The position numbers were made by a program, and so were the translations under genes. Positions 23,021 to 35,965 of a DNA stretch of 64,000 bases are shown in pieces. The notes under the pieces are model-generated. The model worked only from the letters and a program-made list of their open reading frames with translations. It had not been told where the DNA came from and did no database searches. The DNA is from Edolisoma coerulescens (taxonomy: Eukaryota > Chordata > Aves > Passeriformes > Campephagidae): NCBI GenBank assembly GCA_013397115.1, contig VWZW01005387.1:876507-940506 (forward strand), written 5' to 3'. Each line of letters starts with the position of its first letter. The first letter of the stretch is position 1.

Positions 23021-25219
23021 TTAAAATTTCTGGCCTTCAGTCAAACATGATATCACTGACAGCCAAGGGACCACCAAAACATTTTGTCATTCTGTGTAAT
23101 TTGTGCTAACGGCAGTATTGTCATTTTCATGTGACCTGCAGAGCAGGTTTGTATCAATAATTTTTTCCTAGAGAAAAGTCAGCAACTGACAGACCTCTTT
23201 ATTGATTTTAGGAGCTGCTTCTTGCAGTGATAGGCTTTACAGTCACTGGGCTGTGAACTTATTAAAGATGGTCAGAATGATGCACCCCAAAAGTCAGACA
23301 CCTGGTTTTTTATGAAAGCCAGGATTTTAGGGGAGTAGCTTTTGCAACAATGAACAGCTTGCCTTGAACTTGATTATTGACCTGTTGACTGTCATTACCA
23401 AGTTAAACATTGTCTTCTGTGAACAGCTTCACTGTCTGAATTTCCTTAAAGTGTACTGTCCTATGTCTTTGACCTTTAACTTGCAAACTGGCACAAACTG
23501 AAGGGAATCTGGTGTTGCAAATGAACTAAGATGAGTTTTATGTCTTGAAAGGCCTGATAGACATGATCCAAAATTTGAGAAAAAAAAACTATTGAAGTGT
23601 TTTAGTAGGAGAGAAATGATATAGACTAAAATATTTATAATAGGTCTGTAGAAAGGTATTTTGCTATGTATACATGCACACTCTAAAAATGAATTACAGC
23701 AGAAGTTAATTTTTATTTAACTTGAATACAATTTTCAGTATAAAATTATTATTTCTACAAATATCTAGTTATTAATGAAAAGATTATAGGAAAGTATTAA
23801 AATACTTGAAATGGCCAGTATCGGCTTTTACATAAAATGAGTCTTTTATACTACGTTCAGCCAATTTCTTACTGGTTTCTTAATCCACATAACTGGATCA
23901 CTTTTTAGAGAGTGTAGGTATATATACATATATATTATGATTATTCTTGTTTTGGTAATGGATAGCTTGACTGCCTTGAATTTATATTTATATTGAGCAT
24001 AGCATGAAAAATAGTATGCCTTTTTTTCAATTACATGATTTTATATTGATTTGAGAAATTATGAACATATGTGGCATGCTATAAAGCATTGCAAACTTAC
24101 TTCTTTGAGCATAAACAGATATACATATGTATGGTTAACAAAAATGAAGATTAGAAAAAGATATAGTTTTACAACAAATATGCAATGCAGATGGCATTTT
24201 GGAGATGTTTTGTAGAAGTACTGCATACTGTAGGTTAGAAGCGCACCAGTATCAGCCCATAGCATTATCTAGTAAATCCAAGTCAGTTGTTGCTGAAAAT
24301 ATAGGTTTACTGACAATTTAGTTGCACAGGATTTTTCTGCAGATCAGCTCATTCGGTGAATTTGAAATTCTATGCTGTTTGTCATATGTATTAAGATGTG
24401 TGTGTTTGTGTGTGTTTGTATACTTATGGAAGCACACAAACACACATATATGCAGACATGCACATTTTAATCCATTCAGAAAATTTTATTGTCAACAAAC
24501 TACTATAACTTACGTTCTGCTATAGACAGAACAAAATGATTGATGTTGCTGTTCCTGTTTTTTCCCTTAGATAGTTGCAGGAAAATACTAAAAACACTAC
24601 TTATTCTGCATTTGTTTTCCTCTACAATAGGAGAATTTACTTTATATTATTTTTAAGTCAGAACAGCATCTCATGGTTTTTTATTCACTTGAAAATTTCA
24701 TTTCAACTTTGAAGTATCTTTCATGGCAGCTTTAACTTTTTCTGCAACCGTTTCCCTGACAGTAATGAAGTGCTGAGCATGTTGACTGTTGTTCTTTGAT
24801 AAGGTAACAAAAATATTTGTGTTTGGAGAATTTAACTGTAATTATGCAGGAAGGTAAGTGTGATAAGTCTAGTGCTTGGTATATGGTACATCGTAGATAC
24901 ATGAATACATGATAAGTTGATTGTTGAATCTATTTTCTTTTACTTAAAAGTGCATATATCCTATATACAGAGAGAGGAAGAAAAAATATTATATTGGCAT
25001 GTTTACGTCATGCAAAGCAAGATTGTGTCAACATGTCTGTTACATACTCATGTTTTCAGTAGGTTGTAATGCAGTCATAAAGGTTTGCTTTAAGTAAAAG
25101 ATGTAGGAGCATTTGTGTTCACTGTAATTTCCAAATACATACTGGCTAGTTTCAAATTATAGAAGTTCAGAGTAAATTAGTGGTGTTGCCTGATCTAATT
25201 TTGAACTCACATTAGTAAA

Positions 25220-25227
25220 AGTTCTCA
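25220..25227 (+). promoter_or_regulatory. miR-146 8-mer target site 2
   Basis: A second perfect AGTTCTCA, in an AT-rich context of the 3' UTR, about 130 bases before the proximal AATAAA at 25355. Transcripts ending there would keep sites 1 and 2. Confidence 0.5.
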
Positions 25228-25354
25228 GATCATTTTTTTTTTTGAATAGTTTTTTCTCTACAAGGGCCTATAACTATCAGAATTAAGAAAGAGCAAATTG
25301 AAAGTGTTTTCAGTTCTGCAATCTGGGTTCCTGCTCATGTGCCGTAACTTTTTT

Positions 25355-25360
25355 AATAAA
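25355..25360 (+). terminator. Candidate proximal MMP16 poly(A) signal
   Basis: Canonical AATAAA followed about 30 bases later by a GT-containing stretch (ATCTGTACTGTGG). Use would shorten the 3' UTR to about 3.7 kb. A further AATAAA is at 25691-25696. Confidence 0.35.
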
Positions 25361-28300
25361 CATTTCCATATTGCTATTTTCATGATCTGTACTGTGGAAC
25401 AATACAAAACTGAATATGTGTTGTGTTAATCAGCTACAGTCTATCAAGCTGACTACACAAACTGGTGTATCTTCAGAGTACTATGGTCTGTATGATGCAA
25501 AAGGCCAGAGTAGATTATGGCAGCGTTTCCTTTGGCCTTTCAATATCTAAACCTATGAAAAGGTGATTGACTGTAGGCAAAATTAATTTTTATCAAAAAA
25601 TACGTTTTAAAAATATGTAACTGTATATTTACTGGATAGGCTGGGATGGAGAGACTCAAATGGCTCCAAAGGAGCCGTTTCAAGTCTCTGAATAAATGTA
25701 ATACATATTTTATATATTCCTATGAACTTTTGTTCTTTTTCTTCTTTCAAAATGGGACAAAGGGAGGGGATAATTAAAGAAAAAGATTTTTTAAGGCTAA
25801 TTTTGTGAATGAAAATAACATAAGCTGATAGATCCAAACATAAGGGGCGGACTTATACTTTTTCTTAGAAGCATACTTCACATCCCCAGTTGCTTGATCA
25901 AGACTCCTGTGCCATTAGCACTGTGGGTTAAGAACAGAGTGTGAGGCTTAATTTTTGAATTCTCAGCTTTTTTGGGGGTCTTACTTTACAATCTAAATGT
26001 CAGTTAAATGTAACTTTTGGTACCAAATTATATAGAATCTAATTCTAGCTTGTTGGTTAGAAAAAAGTGCATAGTCTAGGAAGTCAGTCTGCCTATTAGC
26101 AATGGAAGCATTACATTCCTATTCTATTTATTTTCTTTTTTTTTGCATTTGGGCCATTGTTAGGACAAATCTTAAAAAACACACATAGTAAACTGAACAG
26201 TGAATGTTCCAGGCACTGGATTTTTAAGGAAGTAGAAATGCAAGATACCGTACCATTAGCAGCCTACTTTGGAAAGAGTATGAGATGATTGGCGGAGGAG
26301 CAAGGATATGACTGCAGGGCCTTGCTCCGTCCTGGCTCCCTTATCTCCTCACAACATGGCCTAAGTTTTATCACCTATTGCAGAGGTGAGGAAGCCATGA
26401 ACCATGGCAGTGGGAGATGTGAAGCAGCCATCACAGAACAATAGCTCCTGGTTTGCCCTTTTTTGTCAAGATTGTGTCTGGACACCTCTTTTTCCAGAAG
26501 TATAAATAGATGACCAGAGGTCTATGACCCATAAGGGAAATCATTACTATCAGCTGAGGAAACAAATGTCACTGGTCACTTAGGTGTGCAGCTATGCTAT
26601 AAATCAAATAATATTGTCTGGAAGCTGAGGAACAGATAACCTGCTATTCAATACAGTGGTATAGTTGTGGTACCCCAGCACTGTAATGTTAGGCGTACTT
26701 CCTTAGCTCAGACTACACAGACTGCAGACAGAGTGGTTCTCATGAGATAAGACCATTTAAACATATGTCAGTTACAAAATTGGGTGTAAATTAACCATGT
26801 GCTCATGAAATTAATCTCTGATATATGCATGTAATTCAATGAATTTTCTGCCACTAGTCTAATGAAAAATATGTAACGTGTGAGTCAAATCTGTCTAACC
26901 CATTCTTGTGAATTGCCATCTGAAATGTCAGAAGCTGAGAGAGACAGACATTGTCGTCAGTGCCATCAATGCTGAAAATGTCTGGTAAACATCAAAAGCA
27001 TGCCATCACTTGTTGCAAACTGGTTCTGTTTGATGCTTGATCTCAGGTAGCCTCTAATGTTAGGCAGCATAGATTTTGTATGATGTGGCATTATTTGATT
27101 ATGTATGTAAGTAAGAATGCCCAATAATAATCAGAAGATCATATTTTGAGGGATCATCAGTGTGTGACCACAGCAAGCATCTGTTCCTAAAATCAAAATG
27201 TATTTCAAGGAAGGATGTAGACAGCATTAAACACATGCATTATACACATTCTTTCCCAGTATACATAAGCTTTAGCATATAGTTTACAAATTGTGGTCGG
27301 TTAATTAACATTTGGAGTTGCAGCTTCCATTTTGTCTTTGAAAGAGGACATTCTGTGAGTGGCATCCATAAAGTATGTTTACTTCATGAAGATAGCCTTA
27401 AGTATTGCTCTGGTCTACCAGAAGTATAGATGAAGTAAATTTTAGATGCAGAGGAGATATAAATGAAGAAAGGCTGATGTAAACCAGCATGCTAAAGACA
27501 GTTTTCTATACTTGGATGTGCATGCAGCATAGTGCTACTTGCTGTCACAGTAAAACTTCCTAAACAATAATAATTACACATGCAGCCACTTAAGATGGCA
27601 TGAAGCTTTCCAGTCACACAGTTTAGTTTCTTCTGCTTCTGTACAATAACATTGTCCACAGATTATAATTATAGCTACCATATAAACCAAGGTTTTCTGT
27701 TTGGTTAATAGTAATTTCTACCATATGAAATTAAATCATGTCCCTTTTATAACTACAACTTTAATCTTCTCAGAGCAGCATATCTTAATTCATAGCCTTT
27801 CATGCCCTTTTGTTGTTTTTTTCGTTTTTTTTTCTTTTGCTCTTGCAGTAAAATATATACTGAATATTGTCTCCATCTTCTGGAATAATCATTCTGTGCC
27901 ATGCATGTGTCTTGGATAACCCATTTACCCATCCATCATTCTGGGAACTGGCTTTCTGGGAACTGGGATTAGTAACAGAATGCTGATATAAAATAACTTC
28001 CTAAAGTACCTGGTTCGTCCATAAAAATATGACAATGGAATTTTAAGAGTTTTTAATGTAGTATTGTGTTACTTACATACTGGCAACAGAACAGTGTAAC
28101 CCTGTCAATCAGTCAATGTCCATATGGGTTCACCACTTGCAGGGTTAAGTGTTGAGTGATAAAAGAACATTTCTAATTCATATTTCCATCCTGATGTGTT
28201 GGTATTTAACACCCAGTTTACATACACATTCATAGCTTACATGGCTGTGCATAAATTCATCTGCCGTGTCGAAGACAAGAGTACTTAGTGTCAGCAGGTA

Positions 28301-30682
28301 ATCAGTGTTTATAAGGTATTTGGTTCCCTTACTGTCATTTTGCAACCTTAAAGAAGAGAAAATAGGTTTTTCCATAGTATAGAGTGATGGTTTCAATACT
28401 CTTTGTCAGTGTTTAAAATTAGATGATGTTAAATAGAGCTCAAGGAGTACTGGTTTACAACTGAAATGTTGCAGGTAAATGCAGAGCCTCATATTTGGAC
28501 ATACAATGATTCTAAACAGAGAAGAACACACTGTATATGCTATGCTTGGCCACTGCCACAAAATTGCCAGTGCTCACACACCAATCACCTTCATATCTTA
28601 CGGGAGCACTGTGTTGAAGTCAACTCCAAGCAGTTTGTCTGCTGGTATATAAGCAGAATTATGTAACCTAGGAAATGATACATGTGATGGCATGCATTCA
28701 GAAGGCATCATCAGCAACGTGCAGCACTGTTTTAAATGATCATGACAGCTACAACTCATACCTGCAAGGCATAGCTGCAGCTTGTATGTAAATGGTTGTG
28801 TTTTACCTCATATGGTAAAGTGCTCTGAATTGTGGCTGTGCATCACCAGGCACATGAAAACAATTAAAAAGACCTTTCAGTATAGCCATTGTCAATACTC
28901 ACAGCTTACAGAAATAACTGAGATCATTATACTCAACAAAATGTAACCTTGAATAGGAATCCAGAATTGAAGGAATGTGTGATGATGGAAATAATCTATT
29001 CCCAACTCTTATTCTATGTAATGCATTAGGTAAAGCATTGTCAAGTGTATATATATATATGTATACATAGCATCTGTCTTTACTGTGTTTCCATAACATG
29101 CAGATATTGCTTGTCAAATCACAGTATTGTCTTACTGTGTCTGGTTGAAAATCATATTACAGGATAGATCAAGGTTCATGATCCTCCCTTTTCCCCTTTC
29201 AAAACACACTACCACCTTCAAAGGAGTGTGTACTGATAGCAGTCCTTGGATCACAGTGATGACAAGTACAGTTTTAAATTAACACCCTGTTGAAGTCTTT
29301 CTCAGAGGAAACTTAAACTAGTCATGAACTTTCTTTCCACAACTTCTAGGACCCACAGGAAAACCACCTAGGCCCTTTGGTCAAAGCCTGCAGACAGACG
29401 CAGGAAAAGCAGCATAAGAACATTTCCATTTTTGATTTCCAAAAGAATATAGGAAAAGGAATGAAAAAATTTTGACTTATAAGTGCAAGTACAACGCAAA
29501 TTTTTCAAAATGAGATGGGGACAAGGATCCTTTACACCACTGAAATTTCATGTAATCAACAGTAAGAGAGAAGAGGTATTACCAAGAACTTGTGATAGCT
29601 TGGAAAGTATTATTGGCCTGCAACAACAAAGATACTTGTTAGGTATCTGGGATTATACCTGAAAGTCCACTGAATTCTGTACTTGGAGTCATAACCCACC
29701 AGATAGCAGTCAGTCAAAAAGCTTCTCAATATAGTTGCTCTAAACAGACTGCAAATATGTATACTAATATATATAATACATTATTTATCTGGTACAATCG
29801 AAATCTTTTGAGATAGATTTAGTCAAACTAATATTAACCTGAATCTCTGTGCAAAAACTGGTCACAGTGAAATGTCCTTCTTTTTGTTCTCAGAAACTAG
29901 ATCTAAGATGATTTGAAGAACTCCACTGAATAAAATACTGATGGACAAAGGAGCCTTTAACCTCTACTAGTTTATATTACAGCCATATATCTTTATTTCC
30001 GTGATAGTCCTGAAGTGTGTGATATGACAGAAATACTTTTATGACCATTGGATGGATCATCTATTTCTATATGCAAATTGATAAATACAGTCAAACTTCT
30101 GATCCCACTCCACCCCCTTTTCTCACTGCACCTTGACATGTTTCCTGACTAATTAAGGCGATATTTAATTTTATATTCTCTTGGTAGGCAAGTGGGAAAT
30201 GATCTGTTCATTATACAAAGAAGCAAAGGAAAAACAATTTTGTTGTCTATCTCATTTAATCATATACAACTTCTTACCCTTTGTCACTAGGAATTGCAGT
30301 GAAGAGGTAGTACCTTCTCAAATCTCCTGTGAATATTTGTGGAACTTGATGTATATCTTTCACTCAATCTTATTCATTGTCCAGTACTCCAACACTGAGC
30401 TCTAATTTAAATCAGATTATTGAAGTCTTTACCATCCACTGACATTGCCATCCTTAAGTCCTTTATGAAAAAGGCATGCTACAGCCAGCACTGATCATGG
30501 ATTCTTTATTTGCATCTTGGAAATACTTGACTTGTCAGACATACAATAGTGTAAAAGCAGAGACCCACCATTTTTGATGCCAACCATTGCATACTATTTG
30601 TATGCATGGCCTGTGACATCTCTGAAAGGTGAGCAGCCTAGAAAGCTGCATTTCGTCAGTCTGTTTTATTTCCAGTGGTTCC

Positions 30683-30690
30683 AGTTCTCA
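30683..30690 (+). promoter_or_regulatory. miR-146 8-mer target site 3
   Basis: A third perfect AGTTCTCA within the presumed distal part of the 3' UTR. It would be lost if the proximal poly(A) signals near 25.4-25.7 kb are used. Confidence 0.45.
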
Positions 30691-32308
30691 TCTTTAACCT
30701 ATTCTCTTTCTCCTTTGTATTCTGACGCCTATAATCTGTGTCGTGGATATTCGGGCAAAAATTTTATGGCTGATCTCCTTCCTGTACCACAAGCCAGTTC
30801 ATACACATGCATCAATTGCCATTGCCTTACTGCTGTAACATAGTAGGCTAGCACTGTTGCATGGCAGAATGCTTTGCTATTATGCACTATTTTCTGATTG
30901 ATCCTAATTTTTTGGTATCACAAATAACATATTTATAAAGAACTCTCTCTGTTATCTGCTACTGTAGTCTTGGATTCATTGCCCAGTTCAGTCACAGCTT
31001 GCAGAGAAAGGTGCAGGTGTTTGGCTTCTGAGGTTTACTTTATGTTGTAGGTGTTCCTATACAGTCAGAAACTGTTTGAGGGATGCAATGTCTTCTCCTT
31101 GCCAGCCCTGTGGTAGTACTGTTAGCAGTTAAAGCATGTGCAGCTGGTTTTGTCAGTCTGTAGTCAACTAGAGTTTGATATGGATATATACAAGAAGGGT
31201 ACATTGCTTCATACACATCCTTGTGACTCTTTATGAATAACATGCACCTTGCTTTCTCTTCATGTGCTGTATTCTTGTATCTATCAGAACTTGGTTTCTT
31301 CCTTAGTTCTGCTTGCTGGGTGTTATTTTAGCAGCTGATTCCATTTTCCTTCTTGTTGACATTTCTTCATCCCTGTAATTCCAACAGAAATTGTTCTGGT
31401 TCCAATATGTTAGCTAGAAGCTACTACAGTTGGGGCTCTGCCCACACAGTGATTTGCTTATTTATCTTCCATGTCTGAGAAAGAGGAAATCAACCTTTCA
31501 TGCAGAGACAAGGGTGTTTGTGCAGTTGATAGGATATCTCTGAAAGTGGTTTTATGCATAACATGACCATAAAACTCACATATTGTTAAATATCAACTCT
31601 TCAAGCTCTACATCTTCAACCACCCAACAGTTGTTCACTTAATTTTCAAAGCCTGACAAATAAGTCAGAATATAGATGTGATTATTTCCCTGTGTGAAAC
31701 AAATTTCTCATTTTTATTCCCTTTTCTCTGCATAGTTCCATATTCATTTCATGCCCATGTTCCGCTTATTAGGATGTGTGTTAGTATCAAAATAACTGGA
31801 GCATTTATTTGCTTTCTGCAACTGAATTTCATTTTATTATTGTTATTTTATTTTATTTTATTGGCTCACACAGCATTCTATACAGTAACCTTTTTATAAC
31901 TGACATATGTTATTCCTTCAGGTAGCTTCTACTGACAAACACAAAGCTTGTTTGTGTGCAAATGCAAGGCTGACTAAATGGTGCTAAAGTGTATTATGAC
32001 TGTCAGATATAATCAGGCAAAATTTTGTGGTGCTTAGACTGATTTTTTCATTGATTTTATTGATCAATGCATTGAACAGTGTTTTATTATACACAAGTTG
32101 TCTTTTGTTAGTAAATCAAGACCTCATAGTGCATTGTTAAACTAAATGGGTTAATTAATCTATGTAACAGCTCACCAAGCTAATCTCTTTAACTCCTTAT
32201 ACTGTTGTGTCATTAAAGGTCAAGGGGTCATGATAATAATCTCGTTGCTGTAGACCATTAACATGACTGAACATTTTCAACAAAGTACTTATGTTTACAA
32301 TGCTATAA

Positions 32309-32393
32309 CCCTTTGACTGCTGCGGCAACCTTTAACCACCGAACGTCACACGCTAGAATCATCATTATGGTTCTTGCCATGGCAATCAAAGAG
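32309..32393. mobile_element. Candidate piggyBac-type MITE, 85 bp, near the 3' UTR end
   Basis: The left terminus is CCCTTTGACTGCTGCGGCAA. The right terminus, read in reverse complement, is CTCTTTGATTGCCATGGCAA. They agree at 15 of 20 positions and all five differences are transitions. The right flank is TTAA (32394-32397) and the left ATAA. The left end agrees over its first 12 bases with the piggyBac-family terminal consensus as I remember it (CCYTTTBMCTGCC). As RNA the element folds into a 15-bp stem with two mismatches plus an inner GGCAA/TTGCC stem. It has no coding capacity and is an old, decayed copy if the call is right. Confidence 0.65.
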
Positions 32394-32601
32394 TTAAGGG
32401 CTGTGCAGTGATTTGTTTTATATTTATTAATTTATATTTATTTTTTGTTTTCATTTGAGAAGGGGGGAATTGGGGTGGGGCAGTTCTTGTCTGCTGTAAG
32501 TGTCTTAACCAAGGGAAGGGTTAAAATGGCTTTTTATACTATTGCATCTTATGTACTTACCATCGTTTCATTGTGTTGTAATTAAAAAAAAAAAATCTGT
32601 C

Positions 32602-32607
32602 AATAAA
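32602..32607 (+). terminator. Candidate distal MMP16 poly(A) signal
   Basis: AATAAA just after an A-rich run, followed by a GT-rich stretch (CATTGTGGTTT) about 30 bases on. It marks the end of the repeat-poor region and fits a 3' UTR of about 11 kb. Confidence 0.5.
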
Positions 32608-32630
32608 TAAGAGAACAGAAAAAAATTTTC

Positions 32631-35600
32631 ATAAAGGCATTGTGGTTTAATTGGTATATATTGCTGTAAGATTTATCGCTGCTGTTCTTTAGATATTGTA
32701 TAGCATTAAAGTCAAATTTATCATCAGAGCAGGAATGCCTAATAACAGATAATGACAATATATGGAGATATTATGGATGTATCTGGCTATGAGCAAGATG
32801 AAGGAAATATTAGTTAATTTTTCTAATCAAGATAGAGTAGGAAAAACTAATTTGTGTTGGAAATGGAGTAAGTGAGAGTGGACCTACTTCTGTAATGTCT
32901 GAGAGACTGCTGTCACAGCCACTAAAAAAATTATGAACAGGGACTTGACTTCCCTCCTTTGTTGTATGTAACAAAACCATGACAATTTTAATGTTAAGAA
33001 AAGCTGAGTCTAATGATTCAAATTAGAAAACAGGCAAAGAGTAAACACAGCAACAAAAAAATTTTCTTGAAATCAAATCACAGTAGAAGACCAGAAGACT
33101 AAGAGACTAATACCTAAGCTACCTGAAGCTTTGCTCTTTTCCATTCTAAATGAGAGGTGCATGTGTAAAACAGAAATCACTGACTGCAGTTCTCAGACAT
33201 GAGAGAGGAAAAAGTCCCTGGCTGGGCCTTACATACAGGTGACTAACAGGAAAAACACTAGTTCTGAACGGAATGGTTTGGGAAGTGTCTCTATGTCATC
33301 ATCCTTAAGTTCATGGAAGTACTTTGTTTCTGAAAGATTAGAATTAAAACAACTTCCAAGCTGATTCATGTCTTCTCAATACCATTCATTTCATAGGTAA
33401 AGGTGATGCCACAGGCAGAAAACTGATTAGTAAACATCAGCAATCACAGTTAACATTTGAGAAATTTGCTGCTATTTTTCAGATCTATTGCGATACAATT
33501 ATGTGGCAGATGATTAGATTTTTGTTTTAATGTTTGGGCCCAAATTCAAGATTTAGCTTCCAGGTATTCTCCTTCAAAAAGCTTTCCAATCAAGAAATAA
33601 TTACTATGTTAACTAATTAGACAAAAACGATTATGAATAACAGATATTCTTAATCACTGCTTGCCAACCACTTTCTTGTTGCTTATTTGAATTATTAAAA
33701 ACGGTGAGCGCAATCAGCTAAACGTTTGGACATCAATAGCTCTCAATGGAATTTAAGCTTATGAATATATTATATATTACTTTCTTCAGGTCAAAACAGC
33801 ATGCAATGGCATAGAACATGCTCATTTTCCACTCAAAAGAAACTAAAAATAAAAGAAACCAATATTTTATGGAACACTTACTGAGCCAAGCGGGAAAACT
33901 CCGTGCACTTACTGTGAGTTATAAGGATTGCACTTTAATGAATATTATTCAATCCTAAAATCCACAGTACACGAGTCAAACTGCCTTTTCTCCAAGTATA
34001 TTGGCAGTGTACTGCTGATATTGGTGTAATGAGTCTGTGTTGGTAAGGAGATTTTTGCTATAAGATATGCACATTTTAAGTGCATATTTGATCTGTGCTT
34101 CAGTAGTATAAAAAGCTAGAACCTAATCAATGCCTAACCAGTGTTCACTCAAGTCACTTTCAACACAAAAGGAAGTACTATGAGCCTCTGCACAAACATT
34201 CAGAATGCAAAGGGATTTTCCCAAGACTTGACAAAACCTTATTCTCTTACTTCAGTGTGTGTCATATTAAATCAACATGCAGACTTTTTCACTTAAGTGC
34301 CTCTTTCTCCCATAAGTTTTTAATTTATTTTTATATTTTAAATCTGAGATATTCAGATTCAGGAGAACCCAAGTATTTAGCTGTAAAGGTAAAGCTGCAT
34401 GCAAGAAAACATCAAAAAGAAAAGTATTTGAAAAATATTTTTTAGGTGTTTTTATATTAGTATTTAATTTCTGAAAAGTTTCCAGGCTAAAATAAACATC
34501 GTTGCTACCACACCACTCAATATATTGACATGAAGTTTGGCTTGCAACTTATTCATTCCTTTACAAGTTACTGCAAGAAACAACTCCTAAAGAGCATGCT
34601 TAATTTCCCAGATGTTTGTGTGAAATTACTGTCATTAATAACCATATTGATTATCTTTCTTCACTTCTCCAGGATTCTTCTATTTAAAATGTTACCCTGA
34701 AGTGACATGTAGAGGCCTTCTTGTTATCCATGACTTGCTCACTTGCTGTCTAATTGCTAGATGAGAGATTTACTGTGCAGTGCTTTTGTGTTGTGGTTCA
34801 TAGATAATTCTTGCTTTGATTTTCAGCCTCAGTCAAATGTTCTCACTATGACAAATTACAAGTATGGTTGCACTCCCCTTGTTTCTACACCAGGAAGTTG
34901 TTATTCTGTCACACTGGCCAGCTTCCCACTGCATGCCTTTGGTCATATTGTGATTAAAGTAATAGATTCAGTTTTAAAAGATCCTGAAGAGCATGTTGTT
35001 CTTTTGTAACGAAATATTATATTATCTGTGAAGGACTGGTTTTACAGGGAAGATATGGAGTATCAAAATACTGTCACAGTGTCAAATAACTTTGTTCTCA
35101 AATCTCTCCCAGGTCTGGTTTCCATGGCAGTCCACACTGTGTGTGCTTTGCAGATTTTCTCTTTGAGTGCACTAGCTAGGCCTTTTAGACATAAAACCTA
35201 TGTTTACTTTTGGGAGGCAGTTATTCCAGGAATCACAATGGCATACTGGGTAAGATAGCATCATCCTTTCCATATGATCCCAGCAGGTAGAAGAATTTCA
35301 GGCATAAGGCATGTTCTGAAAATACTTCAATTCAAAAAGAAATAGAGCCTCACAGTTCATGAGAAGTCCAGTTCAGTTAGAAGAATTATGAGTCCTGTTT
35401 AGGTATAATTGACAACAAGTCAGGCACTCTTTAGATTCAGAACTGAAGCGAACTCAGAGGTAAAGTTTGACCTTCTCCAAGGTCAGCTTAGTCTATCAGA
35501 AAAACAGTTTGGGATCAGAAACTTAAACGCCCCTTACAAGTCTAGCAAAGGGAATAATTGCCAACTTGTAGCTCCTAACCTGTACCTAAAGTAACCACAT

Positions 35601-35965
35601 TAGGACTCTACCTGAATATAAGTGATTTGTACTGTAGCTGGGGGCCTTCAGCAGTTGCTTCCTCTCTCCATTGAACAGGCAGATACATTTAGGAGCTAAT
35701 TTAAGACTCTTTCTCTTCATAAGAAACAAAAGTTAAATCAGTTGTATCCCTTTCACCCCTCAGCCAGGAGAACAGAGATGCAGACAATAGAATAAATGCT
35801 GGATACAGCAAAACTCAGAGATTCACATGATGAGATGAAATGGGGTGTGTCAGCACTGTCAGGAATCACAATAGAAAGGAAATAAAAAGGAAAATGGAAA
35901 AGGAGCTCAATGCATGCTTCTCTGTGGTTAAATAGGTGACATAAACTTGCACATCTCACTTTCCT
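32631..35965. other. Intergenic or downstream DNA, nothing recognised
   Basis: AT-rich sequence beyond the presumed transcript end. Short open frames at 34761-35009 and 35028-35258 are adjacent but in different frames, lack similarity to any family I know and are probably chance. Confidence 0.5.

Larger units (their letters stand above)
21624..32630 (+). other. MMP16: Probable MMP16 3' UTR, about 11 kb
   Basis: No splice-linked open frame follows the stop. This stretch lacks the CR1 and LTR insertions that litter the introns and the downstream DNA, which suggests selection. Mammalian MMP16 is known for a very long 3' UTR. Candidate poly(A) signals are AATAAA at 25355-25360, 25691-25696 and 32602-32607. 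The last one, followed by a GT-rich stretch near 32638, is the best candidate for the distal end. It also contains AT-rich runs, three miR-146 8-mers and two piggyBac-like elements, listed separately. The 3' limit is inferred and needs transcript data. Confidence 0.65.

Noticed and set aside
28096..28148. A third GTAACCCTG...CAGGGTTAA hairpin in the 3' UTR, flanked by GTAA/TTAA like the two piggyBac-like elements
   Set aside because: Only five terminal bases of the 45-bp segment match beyond the flanks and the terminus lacks the TTTG core, so chance is likely.
34761..35258. Two neighbouring open frames of 82 and 76 codons as a possible small gene
   Set aside because: Different frames, no splice sites joining them in phase that I could support, and no family resemblance.
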